In this document: one piece after another, positions 15,930 through 21,676 of the stretch
Layout of the letters: each line of letters opens with the position of its first letter
How positions within the stretch are numbered: position 1 is the first letter of the stretch
Origin: an archaeon
Lineage (GTDB): Archaea; Iainarchaeota; Iainarchaeia; Iainarchaeales; Iainarchaeaceae
DNA: 21,676 bases
Direction of reading: 5' to 3'
NCBI GenBank assembly: GCA_005239615.1
Contig: SBBR01000087.1
Location: forward strand, 1 to 21,676
Notes under the pieces: generated by a model
Databases searched by the model: none
What the model saw: the letters and a program-made list of their open reading frames with translations, nothing else
What the model was told of the DNA's origin: nothing
Position numbers and translations under genes: made by a program

Positions 15930-15958
15930 GAAAACACAAATGAGTTATACGGGATAAC

Positions 15959-15967
15959 TTAATTTAA
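15959..15967 (-). promoter_or_regulatory. TATA box for the vapBC operon
   Basis: On the minus strand the stretch reads TTAAATTAA, centred about 34 bases before the vapB ATG. Initiation about 25 bases on would leave a leader of about 8 nt. The A/T-rich surroundings could also hold the VapBC operator, but I see no clear palindrome there. Confidence 0.45.
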
Positions 15968-16052
15968 GGTTTTTGGTGAAGGGGATAAAAGTGTGGGTTT
16001 TTGAAAAAAGCGCCATTAGGAAGAGCCAAGACAGCTAATGCACAAATCGATT

Positions 16053-16098
16053 ATAGCAAATGACAAAAATATTTGAACAGGAAAAAGTCATTTGCTAT
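16053..16098. repeat. 12-bp perfect inverted repeat, 22-nt loop
   Basis: The left arm ATAGCAAATGAC (16053-16064) is the exact reverse complement of the right arm at 16087-16098. The outer flanks pair imperfectly, so the stem may extend to nearly 20 bp. The right arm overlaps the second repeat structure at 16082-16164. On the minus strand it lies between the decayed Cys-rich gene and the vapBC promoter. Confidence 0.7.
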
Positions 16099-16164
16099 CT
16101 ATCGGGCGACAATAAGCGTTCAAAAATTAATGTCGCCCGCTATAGCTAAAAAAAAAGTCATTTG
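16082..16164. repeat. Hairpin element flanked by 13-bp direct repeats
   Basis: AAAAAGTCATTTG occurs at 16082-16094 and again at 16152-16164. The 57 bases between them contain a perfect 9-bp inverted repeat, CGGGCGACA (16103-16111) with its complement at 16131-16139. Imperfect pairing extends outward through CTAT-type sequence. A palindromic core between direct repeats is the shape of a very small insertion with target duplication (MITE-like). It could instead be a pair of mutually exclusive hairpins, since the upstream repeat arm at 16087-16098 overlaps it. No coding capacity. Confidence 0.6.
16148..16156 (-). terminator. T-tract terminator after the decayed gene
   Basis: On the minus strand, a run of nine T begins two bases after the TGA of the Cys-rich pseudogene. 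Archaeal RNA polymerase stops at T-tracts, and the inverted repeats just downstream may assist. Confidence 0.45.
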
Positions 16165-16985
16165 ACCGAGCTTAAGCACGGGGTTCTGTTTGGCCCCTCT
16201 ATTGAATTGCAAAGCCCTTTGTTGCCGGTCTTTTCTGCCAAGCTGTAATAGCACCCATCTCTGAAGCCTGTATCATAGATGCGGCCGTATAGCTCCGGCT
16301 TCAAGTCCCTCCTTGCAAAATAGCTGTAGCACATTCCCGACTCCACTGACTAGATGCCAGGCCTGTAGTCCTGTCCCCATAAAATAGGCCGGCACACGTC
16401 GTAGTTGTTCCTGCCACTTACCTTGCCTTCCGAAAAAAAACCCGAAGAAAAGGGTGCAGGATTTGCGCTCGCAGTAGCCTTCCGGGGTGCATGCAGAAAC
16501 CTCGATTTTGGGCTGCTGGGAAGCGGCGTTGACATCGAGGTATTCCAGAAGCCATGGCTCGCTTAGGTACAGCCCCGCACCATCAATGGGCTTGAATGTG
16601 ACCGTGTAATAAGTCTTGGGCTTGTCGATGGACCTGAAGGCCCTTAATGGGTTTGCCTTGCCACGCCTTTCCACGGAAAAAGTGATGTCGTACACCGACG
16701 GGTCGAAAACCGAGATGTCCATTGTTATGTCATCGAGGCTGCATATCCTCGGCACGAAAGAGAACCTTTTTTTGAATTCGAGGCCTCCTGAAGGTACGGG
16801 TTTTGAAAAGCCCGTTTCGAGCTTTTTGAGCACGATTTTTGCCGGTTTCCGTTAGAATCAAACTGCAGATGGTGGACCCTGTTTGAGTCAATGTCGGCAA
16901 GCAGCTTTATGTAACCCTTGTCGTTGCTACACAAGGTTAGTGTGCCGCCACCCACTCTGAAGAGGGCAGGGTCGTTTGATGACAT
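16158..16985 (-). pseudogene. Decayed Cys-rich surface or secreted protein gene
   Basis: A single protein can be followed through shifting minus-strand frames. From 16985 one frame reads VGGGTLTLCSNDKGYIKLL to about 16855. A second frame, entered as RKPAKIVLKKLETGF, runs to about 16440 and contains TYYTVTFKPIDGAGLYL and CTPEGYCERKSC. After an eight-base T-run near 16432-16439 on this strand, the first frame resumes as FFSEGKVSGRNNYDVCRP. It meets TAG at 16350-16352 and continues to DTGFRDGCYYSLAEKTG and the stop at 16158. So there are two frame changes and one nonsense codon. The C-terminal Cys pattern resembles small repeats in archaeal surface proteins; I cannot name the family. The N-terminus probably extended further and was cut by the IS110 insertion. 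Confidence 0.7.
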
Positions 16986-17032
16986 GTTTGAAATGCCGCC
17001 TCTGAGGTAATATCTACGGAGGTGGCTTTGCC

Positions 17033-17904
17033 ATGGATTCTACAGCTATTGATACGCATAAGGAAAGTGTTCAGGTTCACAGGATTGATGAAAACATCAA
17101 TAATCCTGTTTTGAGAGAGCGATACCCAACTACCCAAGAGGGCTTGGGAAGGTTTCTTGAGGGTGTTCGGGGTTCAGTGTGTGTTCTAGAAGCCTGCACC
17201 ACGAGCTATCCGATATAAGATTTTCTGATAGCTAGCGGAATCGAAGTAAAAGTAGCTCATCCGCTGCTCTTGAAATCAATTAGCGGTTTGAAGAAGACGG
17301 ATAAGGTTGATGCGGAGCGGATGGCTTTGATGCTCAAGGCAGGGATTATTCCGCTGGCGCATATACCTTCACAGGCTGTGCGTATGGACAGGGATTTAGT
17401 GCGCCAGCACATAAGCCTTGTAAAGCAAAGAACTGCAGAGAAGAACAAGGTTCATGCCTTGCTCTTGAGGTATAGGGTCAGGGTTCCAGAAAAGAACCTT
17501 TTCAGGAAAAAAAGAAGCTGGCTCAATGATAAGGTTCCTATCGAGGTAAAACCCGTGCTGGAACAATGCCTAGAACACATTGATTACCTCAACAGAATGC
17601 TTTACCAGATTGACAGGCAGATTAAGGAGAAAGCTATTGCCAACCCGAACTGCATGCTTTTGGTAAGCATGCCAGGAGTAGCATATTTTTCTGCTCTGCT
17701 CATCGTTCATTCATTGATGGAATTGAGCGTTTTGGCTCTAGCGAGCAACTCGTTTCTTATGCAGGCTTAGCTCCACGTATCAATCAGTCCGGGGAAAAAA
17801 CAATTCTTGGGAGCATTAGCAAGCAAGGAATAAAGGAAATGCGCTGGACACTAACCCAGTGTGCATGGATAACCATTCAACACAGCAAAGAAGGGAAAAC
17901 ATGA
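17033..17904 (+). mobile_element. Broken IS110-family transposase (insertion sequence remnant)
   Basis: IS110 transposases are RNA-guided DEDD recombinases. This copy reads AIDTHKES (first Asp), VCVLEACTTSYP (Glu) and LKKTDKVDAERMALML (the Asp pair), then VRQHISLVKQRTAEKNKVHALLL. It continues into the C-terminal Transposase_20 domain with VSMPGVAYFSALLI and GLAPRINQSGEKT, whose serine is the likely nucleophile. It is dead as read: TAA at 17216-17218 falls in frame inside YPI*DFLIASGIEVKVAHP, and a frame change near 17710-17718 separates SALLIVHS from IDGIERFGSSEQ. The C-terminus stops at HSKEGKT, shorter than usual. GGAGGTG before the ATG survives. Little flanking noncoding DNA remains for a bridge RNA. 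Confidence 0.9.
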
Positions 17905-17930
17905 GATACGAATATAAGGGGTTTTCATAG

Positions 17931-18176
17931 ATGGATTACAGGATAAGAATTGAACTTGGTTTTGCGTTCTTAATATTGATTATAATAGCCGGTAACACAT
18001 GGGTGCTTCCGCATTTAACCGGGGATTTTGACAATCCGGAGAATGCAGGCACAAGGCAAATCATGGATGATACGGAACAAAAACTGCTACAAATGGCTTT
18101 GAAGGCAATGGCCGCCACTGCACGATCCCAAATTGTTTTTTCAGAATGTGAGATTTATGAAGTTATCAAAAAATAA
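17931..18176 (+). CDS. Hypothetical small membrane-anchored protein
   Basis: I do not recognise the 81-residue product. It has one hydrophobic segment at about residues 10-28 (LGFAFLILIIIAGNTWVLP) followed by a charged helical tail with two cysteine-free stretches and one Cys in SECEIYEV. AAGGGG lies about 13 bases before the ATG at 17931, and a TATA-like ATATAA sits at about 17912. It is more A/T-rich than the ABC genes behind it and begins 26 bases after the IS110 remnant, so it could be recently acquired or a fragment. Its stop abuts an in-frame ATG of the next gene at 18177. Confidence 0.5.
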   Translation: MDYRIRIELGFAFLILIIIAGNTWVLPHLTGDFDNPENAGTRQIMDDTEQKLLQMALKAMAATARSQIVFSECEIYEVIKK

Positions 18177-18194
18177 ATGCGACTGTGTACTGGA

Positions 18195-19127
18195 ATGGCT
18201 GAACTGTTGAAACTCGAGAACGTCTCCTGCAGGGCAGGGGACAGGAAAATACTTGACGGCGTTTCCTTCACTATCAGGGAGGGCGAGATTTTCGGCCTGC
18301 TCGGGCCCAACGGCGCGGGAAAAAGCACGACGATGAAGATAGTGGCTGGCCTGCTCGAGCAGAGTGCAGGCGCCATTTATATGGGCGAAGAAAACCTCTG
18401 GTTGGGCAGCCACGTCAGACGGCAGATAGCAATGGTGCCGCAGGAGCCTGCGGTGCTGCACGACCTCACTGTAAGGGAAAACCTTGATTACTTTGCGTCA
18501 CAGATCGGCGCGCCGGAAGGGAAAGTGGCCGAGGCAATCATGCAGCTCGAGCTCGATAGGTATGCCGAGAGGCCGGCAAAATTCCTTTCAGGCGGGTACA
18601 GGCAGCTCCTCAACATCGCAATCGGCCTCCTGCAGAGCCCCAGGATCCTTTTCCTTGATGAGCCGAGCGTCGGCCTCGACCCTGTGACAAGGAGCAGGCT
18701 CTGGGACAAAGTACTGGAGATACGGCAGAAAGGCACGTCGATATGCATATCCACGCACTACATGGAGGAGGCGCAGGCCCTGTGCGACAGGGTATGCCTC
18801 ATGAACGATGGCAGGGTGGTGGCCCTTGACACGCCGGAAAACCTCATCAAGGCGTTTGCCAAGGCGCAGCTCACAATCTTCACCCTCAAGCAGGAGCCGG
18901 AGACCGAAACAATAGAGCTTCTGAGGAAAAAAATCCCTGATGCCGAAGCTGGAGTTTCAGGCACGAACGTGATACTCAGGTTCTCGCAGAAAAATCCGGA
19001 GGCGGTCGAAAAGGCAAGAACCATTTTTTTGCTGGCTGATACCGAAGTCCTGAAAATCAGGAACCGTGAAGCCGACCTGGAACAGGTGTTCATCAACCTA
19101 ACAGGAAAGGAACTGAAGGGGAACTAG
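18195..19127 (+). CDS. ABC-2 exporter ATP-binding protein
   Basis: This is the cytosolic ATPase of a two-gene exporter. The 310-residue product has Walker A GPNGAGKST (37-45), Q-loop VPQEP (Q83), signature LSGGY (131-135), Walker B ILFLDEPSVGLDP (from 151) and the switch histidine in STHYMEEA (H188). A C-terminal domain of about 90 residues follows, as in the DrrA/CcmA-type group that drives ABC-2 permeases. ATG at 18195 gives MAELLKLENV, a standard family start; ATG at 18177, directly after the upstream stop, would add six residues. The permease gene starts one base after its stop. The substrate cannot be told from sequence. Confidence 0.94.
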   Translation: MAELLKLENVSCRAGDRKILDGVSFTIREGEIFGLLGPNGAGKSTTMKIVAGLLEQSAGAIYMGEENLWLGSHVRRQIAMVPQEPAVLHDLTVRENLDYFASQIGAPEGKVAEAIMQLELDRYAERPAKFLSGGYRQLLNIAIGLLQSPRILFLDEPSVGLDPVTRSRLWDKVLEIRQKGTSICISTHYMEEAQALCDRVCLMNDGRVVALDTPENLIKAFAKAQLTIFTLKQEPETETIELLRKKIPDAEAGVSGTNVILRFSQKNPEAVEKARTIFLLADTEVLKIRNREADLEQVFINLTGKELKGN

Positions 19128-19128
19128 C

Positions 19129-20874
19129 ATGCTCTGGGGCTTTTTCTCAGGAATAAAGAAGGAACTTCTCGGCGTCACCAGGCAGCCGAAGACGCTGGCA
19201 ATGATAGTGCTGTTCCCGCTGATAACGATTGTCGCGTTTGGGACGCTCTACTCGAACAGCCTGAACCAGTTTCTGTCCATCGCGCTTTTCGTTGACCATG
19301 CAGGAATTGGCGCTGCGAGCGCCAGCCAGTCGAGCCAGTTCTACTATAGGGTGGATTTTTTGGAGGAACTGGGAAAGAACCAGAACTTCAGGATAAAAAA
19401 CGTAAGGGATGAAAGCGAGGCCAGCAAGCTCGTACGGAACAACGCGGCGGATGCTGGCATAGTGGTCACCAAGAATTCGCCGAAGGAGCCCTACCTCATA
19501 AAAGTCCTCGTCGACAACACCGATTTCGTCCAGTCATCTGTTATTAGGAATGCCGTAACATACCAGATAAACCAAACAACGACACAGATTTCCACCTCCA
19601 TAATACATAAAATGTATCAGAAGCTGCTTTCGCAGGAAAGCAACACCCAGACTCAGCTGGAAAGGCTCGATGCTTTCCTAATGGAATTCCAGAAGACAAA
19701 GCAGGTTACCGGTGACGCGGAGAGGAAAATCGGTTCCCTAGACACGAACGAGCTCAAGTCGCTTATCCGGAAGCAAAAGGTCGGGCTGCAGGCGATGAAG
19801 CAAAACGTCCAGTTGGCAAAAAACGCTAACGACGCGACTCTTGGCGACCTTACGGGTTTCCCGGCCAACGTCAGCGCTGCGCTTGTCGACACGGGCCTGA
19901 GGGCGAAGGACGCGAACGGCAATGTGCTGTACAGGAACGCTGACATTAGCTTCGAGCAGCGCATGAACAGCTACTGGACACAGGCACAGGCAAGGTCTTA
20001 CCTACAGAGATTTTACCTTGACAGCATATCAAGGAGCGTCGACACTGCGATAAGCGAGGCCGACAATCTGGAGAAAGACACTGGAAGCATAGACGAGTAC
20101 ATTGCCAGCTTCAAAGGATATGTGGCACAGGCGAAGAAGGTGCAGGAGCAGGTCGAGGTGGACCTCCAGCAGAGCAGGAGCCTTTTGGTGGAAGTCAACG
20201 AGACGATAAAGGAGCTGAAGCAGTACTCACCTGAGTTCCTCGCGAAACCGACCGAGCTGAACTTCACAAACGCTGTTTCCATACCTAACCTTGCTACACA
20301 GTTTTACCCTACCGTGCTCTCGCTCGTCATAATGTTCACAGCGACCCTCCTCAGCGCCCTCACGGTAATTGCCGAGAAAAAGCAGGGCGTCATCACGAGG
20401 CTGAGGACGATGCCTGCGCACAAATCCCTCCTGATAATCGAGAAGGTTATAGGCATGCTCATAATAATGACCGCGATAAGCATGGCCATGAACCTGGCTG
20501 GAATTGCCTTCTTTGGCATTACCATGGCAGGCGACATTGTTCAGGCTTCGGTTGCGATAGCCTTTGCAGTTGGCTGCTTCATAACATTGGGGATTGCTAT
20601 AGGGACATGCACGAGCACCGAGTCCAGCGCAATCCTGACCATTCTTGCACTCGTCTTCCCCATGATTTTCGTGAGCGGGCTGCTTATACCGCTCGAGATA
20701 ATGCCTTCGGGTTTCCTCGTGTTCAAGTGGATTAACCCGCTTGCCGCCACATCGACTCTCCTCGCAAACACCACCATAAAGGGGATTTCGCTCCTGCACA
20801 GCGCGGTGGAGCTTCTCATGCTCTCGGCAATTTCCTTCTGGGCGATGGTGGTGGCTTACCTCAAGTATTTCTGA
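19129..20874 (+). CDS. ABC-2 type permease with large extracytoplasmic domain
   Basis: The 581-residue membrane partner of the preceding ATPase. One helix lies at about 22-42, then a long extracytoplasmic region (about 45-385) rich in charged, Gln and Ser residues with heptad-like stretches such as the segment near residues 320-365, suggesting coiled coils. Five more helices follow from about 392 to the end, with AEKKQGVITRLRTMP between two of them, typical of the ABC-2 fold. The architecture fits YhgE/Pip- and DrrB-like exporters of lipids, peptides or drugs. ATG at 19129 directly follows the ATPase stop. Substrate unknown. Confidence 0.9.
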   Translation: MLWGFFSGIKKELLGVTRQPKTLAMIVLFPLITIVAFGTLYSNSLNQFLSIALFVDHAGIGAASASQSSQFYYRVDFLEELGKNQNFRIKNVRDESEASKLVRNNAADAGIVVTKNSPKEPYLIKVLVDNTDFVQSSVIRNAVTYQINQTTTQISTSIIHKMYQKLLSQESNTQTQLERLDAFLMEFQKTKQVTGDAERKIGSLDTNELKSLIRKQKVGLQAMKQNVQLAKNANDATLGDLTGFPANVSAALVDTGLRAKDANGNVLYRNADISFEQRMNSYWTQAQARSYLQRFYLDSISRSVDTAISEADNLEKDTGSIDEYIASFKGYVAQAKKVQEQVEVDLQQSRSLLVEVNETIKELKQYSPEFLAKPTELNFTNAVSIPNLATQFYPTVLSLVIMFTATLLSALTVIAEKKQGVITRLRTMPAHKSLLIIEKVIGMLIIMTAISMAMNLAGIAFFGITMAGDIVQASVAIAFAVGCFITLGIAIGTCTSTESSAILTILALVFPMIFVSGLLIPLEIMPSGFLVFKWINPLAATSTLLANTTIKGISLLHSAVELLMLSAISFWAMVVAYLKYF

Positions 20875-20926
20875 GCGTTACTGGTTCAAGCCCGCTGGAA
20901 TGGAAATCGGGGGCGGAAATGTTACC

Positions 20927-20936
20927 CTTAAAATAA
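20927..20936 (+). promoter_or_regulatory. Candidate TATA box for the UPF0147 gene
   Basis: CTTAAAATAA is the best archaeal TATA candidate in the gap after the ABC genes. It predicts initiation near 20957 and hence a leader of about 200 nt before the ATG at 21159. If correct, the triplex-capable structure at 21087-21139 would be transcribed in that leader. Confidence 0.4.
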
Positions 20937-20995
20937 CTTCCGGCCCTAATTTTTCCAAGCGGCCTGAACTGGCTGCGGGGGGATTTTGAATTCCG

Positions 20996-21037
20996 ATGAA
21001 AGGGCTGTTTCTGGTAGGCACAGCAGGCCACGTTTAG
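20996..21037 (+). other. 13-codon open frame in the UPF0147 leader
   Basis: ATG at 20996 opens a 13-residue frame, MKGLFLVGTAGHV, stopped by TAG at 21035-21037. It looks like the start of a P-loop protein (hydrophobic strand then GTAG) but lacks the GK[ST]. It may be a leader peptide, a tiny remnant of a GPN-loop-type GTPase gene, or chance. A GGCCACGT direct repeat lies at its end (21027-21034 and 21038-21045 approximately). Confidence 0.2.
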
Positions 21038-21086
21038 GCCACGTGCTTTCCATGTCCATGATTGCATGGTTGTTTCAGCGAAGCTG

Positions 21087-21139
21087 TTCTCTTTCTTTTT
21101 CGCCAGCGTTTTTCTTTCTCTTCTCAAGAGAAAGAAAAA
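21087..21139 (+). repeat. Mirror repeat plus hairpin able to form a triple helix
   Basis: Three 14-base tracts lie in a row. Tract A (21087-21100) reads TTCTCTTTCTTTTT. After an 8-nt spacer, tract B (21109-21122) is its exact mirror image. After a 3-nt loop, CTC, tract C (21126-21139) reads AAGAGAAAGAAAAA, the exact reverse complement of B. B and C form a perfect 14-bp hairpin. Tract A, parallel to purine tract C, matches it at every position for T.A-T and C.G-C Hoogsteen pairing, 11 and 3 triples. The end lies 19 bases before the UPF0147 start. Confidence 0.85.
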
Positions 21140-21158
21140 GGCTATTGGGGTGGGCGTA

Positions 21159-21437
21159 ATGGGTGGTGGCGATGACAAGGTCAGGGAGCAGGTTGCTTAT
21201 GCGGTTGAGCTGATGGAGTCCATCATGGACGACACTTCTGTGCCGAGGAACATCAGGAAAACAATCGAGGACGCGAAGCTGAAAGTGACATCAGGCGAAG
21301 CCATCGAAGTGGCCGTGACATCCGCTATTTATCTCCTAGAGGACATCAGCAACGACATCAACATGCCGGCTCACACCCGCACGGAAATCTGGACTATTAT
21401 CTCCGAGCTCGAGTCAATCAGGGAGAAGAACAAGTGA
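21159..21437 (+). CDS. UPF0147 family protein
   Basis: UPF0147 is a small, widely conserved archaeal family of unknown function, helical and probably cytosolic. The 92-residue product reads MGGGDDKVREQVAYAVELME, then IMDDTSVPRNIRKTIEDAK, EAIEVAVTSAIYLLEDISND and a final MPAHTRTEIW segment; two similar helical pairs with VPRNIR and MPAHTR suggest an internal duplication. I chose ATG at 21159 because it gives the family length of about 90. An in-frame ATG at 21066 would add 31 residues that translate the pyrimidine tracts into Phe/Ser/Lys-rich sequence with no family match. A G-rich stretch 7-14 bases upstream may be the ribosome-binding site. Confidence 0.9.
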   Translation: MGGGDDKVREQVAYAVELMESIMDDTSVPRNIRKTIEDAKLKVTSGEAIEVAVTSAIYLLEDISNDINMPAHTRTEIWTIISELESIREKNK

Positions 21438-21471
21438 GGCCCAGCACCGGGCGATTGACCGGCAGTTGAAA

Positions 21472-21676
21472 ATGCCTGACAAGGCCAGATGGGAGCCGAC
21501 CGATGCGCAGTCGGGTGTTATTGTGGAAAAGACGGCACAGGAAACCGAAGGCAGAAAGAAGGAAATTGTCGAATTTTGCATCGCGAGGGAACAGATTATC
21601 GAAATGGAGGCGCTCGAGGCGCTCAAGGCAGAGGAGCACTGGAAGGAAATCGTGCTCGGTATAAACTCCCAAATAA
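21472..21676 (+). CDS. Unrecognised protein, N-terminal part (cut by window end)
   Basis: An open frame begins at ATG 21472 and runs off the window after 68 codons. It reads MPDKARWEPTDAQSGVIVEK and then a charged, Glu/Lys-rich helical segment (EFCIAREQIIEMEALEALK, then EEHWKEIVLG). No signal peptide or membrane segment is seen. The frame stays open upstream through the UPF0147 stop, so an earlier start is possible. It begins 34 bases after UPF0147 and is probably cotranscribed. I cannot name the family from this part. Confidence 0.5.
   Translation, partial: MPDKARWEPTDAQSGVIVEKTAQETEGRKKEIVEFCIAREQIIEMEALEALKAEEHWKEIVLGINSQI

Noticed and set aside
15930..16164. CRISPR array or toxin-antitoxin-linked direct repeat array
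   Set aside because: Only two copies of the 13-bp direct repeat exist, with an inverted-repeat core between them and no regular spacers; no cas gene is present in the window.
16430..16442. Eight-base homopolymer as a programmed frameshift site
   Set aside because: A slippery run could allow programmed shifting, but a second frame change and an in-frame TAG in the same gene make decay or sequencing error simpler.
20227..20799. 190-codon minus-strand open frame
   Set aside because: Antisense to the membrane half of the ABC-2 permease; composition is charged and irregular, as expected from the complement of hydrophobic codons.
20884..20910. GGTTCAAG segment resembling a tRNA T-loop
   Set aside because: The flanking bases do not pair into a 5-bp T stem, and no anticodon or acceptor arm can be built around it.
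21066..21158. Upstream ATG extending UPF0147 by 31 residues
   Set aside because: The added sequence merely translates the pyrimidine and purine tracts, and the family is about 90 residues long.

Overview
The window looks like chromosomal DNA from an archaeon, most likely a DPANN lineage such as Micrarchaeota or Diapherotrites. The phylum is inferred; the domain is well supported. Archaeal markers are CDP-archaeol synthase (CarS), eS1 (S3Ae), archaeal-type uS15, a stand-alone Bud32 kinase, an archaeosortase, a UPF0147 protein, an archaeal secF-secD pair and a Nog1-type GTPase. Promoters resemble archaeal TATA boxes, and several sit about 25 bases before a start codon, suggesting leaderless mRNAs. 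Most genes are G+C-rich with G/C-ending codons. The decayed and mobile patches (about 4.59-4.87, 6.3-6.9 and 15.9-18.2 kb) are visibly more A+T-rich.

Layout. 0-1.4 kb: end of dnaK, then dnaJ. 1.5-4.6 kb: a small membrane protein divergent from valS. 4.6-5.0 kb: no intact gene, only a possible broken small gene. 5.0-6.3 kb: a membrane-anchored unknown and bud32. 6.3-6.9 kb: a decayed gene for a secreted/membrane protein. 7.0-9.0 kb: rps15, rps3ae and a DUF92 membrane protein. 9.1-10.1 kb: SppA-type peptidase on the minus strand. 10.2-11.3 kb: carS overlapping an archaeosortase gene. 11.4-14.2 kb: secF-secD on the minus strand. 14.3-15.3 kb: Nog1-like GTPase. 15.3-18.2 kb: accessory patch with a VapBC-type toxin-antitoxin pair, nested inverted and direct repeats, a decayed Cys-rich protein gene, a broken IS110 transposase and a small unknown membrane protein. 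18.2-20.9 kb: two-gene ABC-2 exporter. 20.9-21.4 kb: a long leader and UPF0147. The right edge cuts an unrecognised gene.

Functional themes are protein folding, translation (ValRS, uS15, eS1, Bud32, Nog1), and membrane/secretion (SecDF, SppA, archaeosortase, CarS, DUF92, ABC-2 exporter). The carS-archaeosortase overlap joins archaeal lipid synthesis to an enzyme family whose substrates can become lipid-anchored.

The most unusual structure is at 21087-21139, just upstream of UPF0147. Two 14-nt pyrimidine tracts are perfect mirror images of each other, and the second forms a perfect 14-bp hairpin with a purine tract. The first tract has exactly the polarity and sequence needed to be the third strand of a pyrimidine-motif triple helix. 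The second notable structure is the repeat cluster at 16053-16164, which may be a tiny hairpin element flanked by 13-bp direct repeats.
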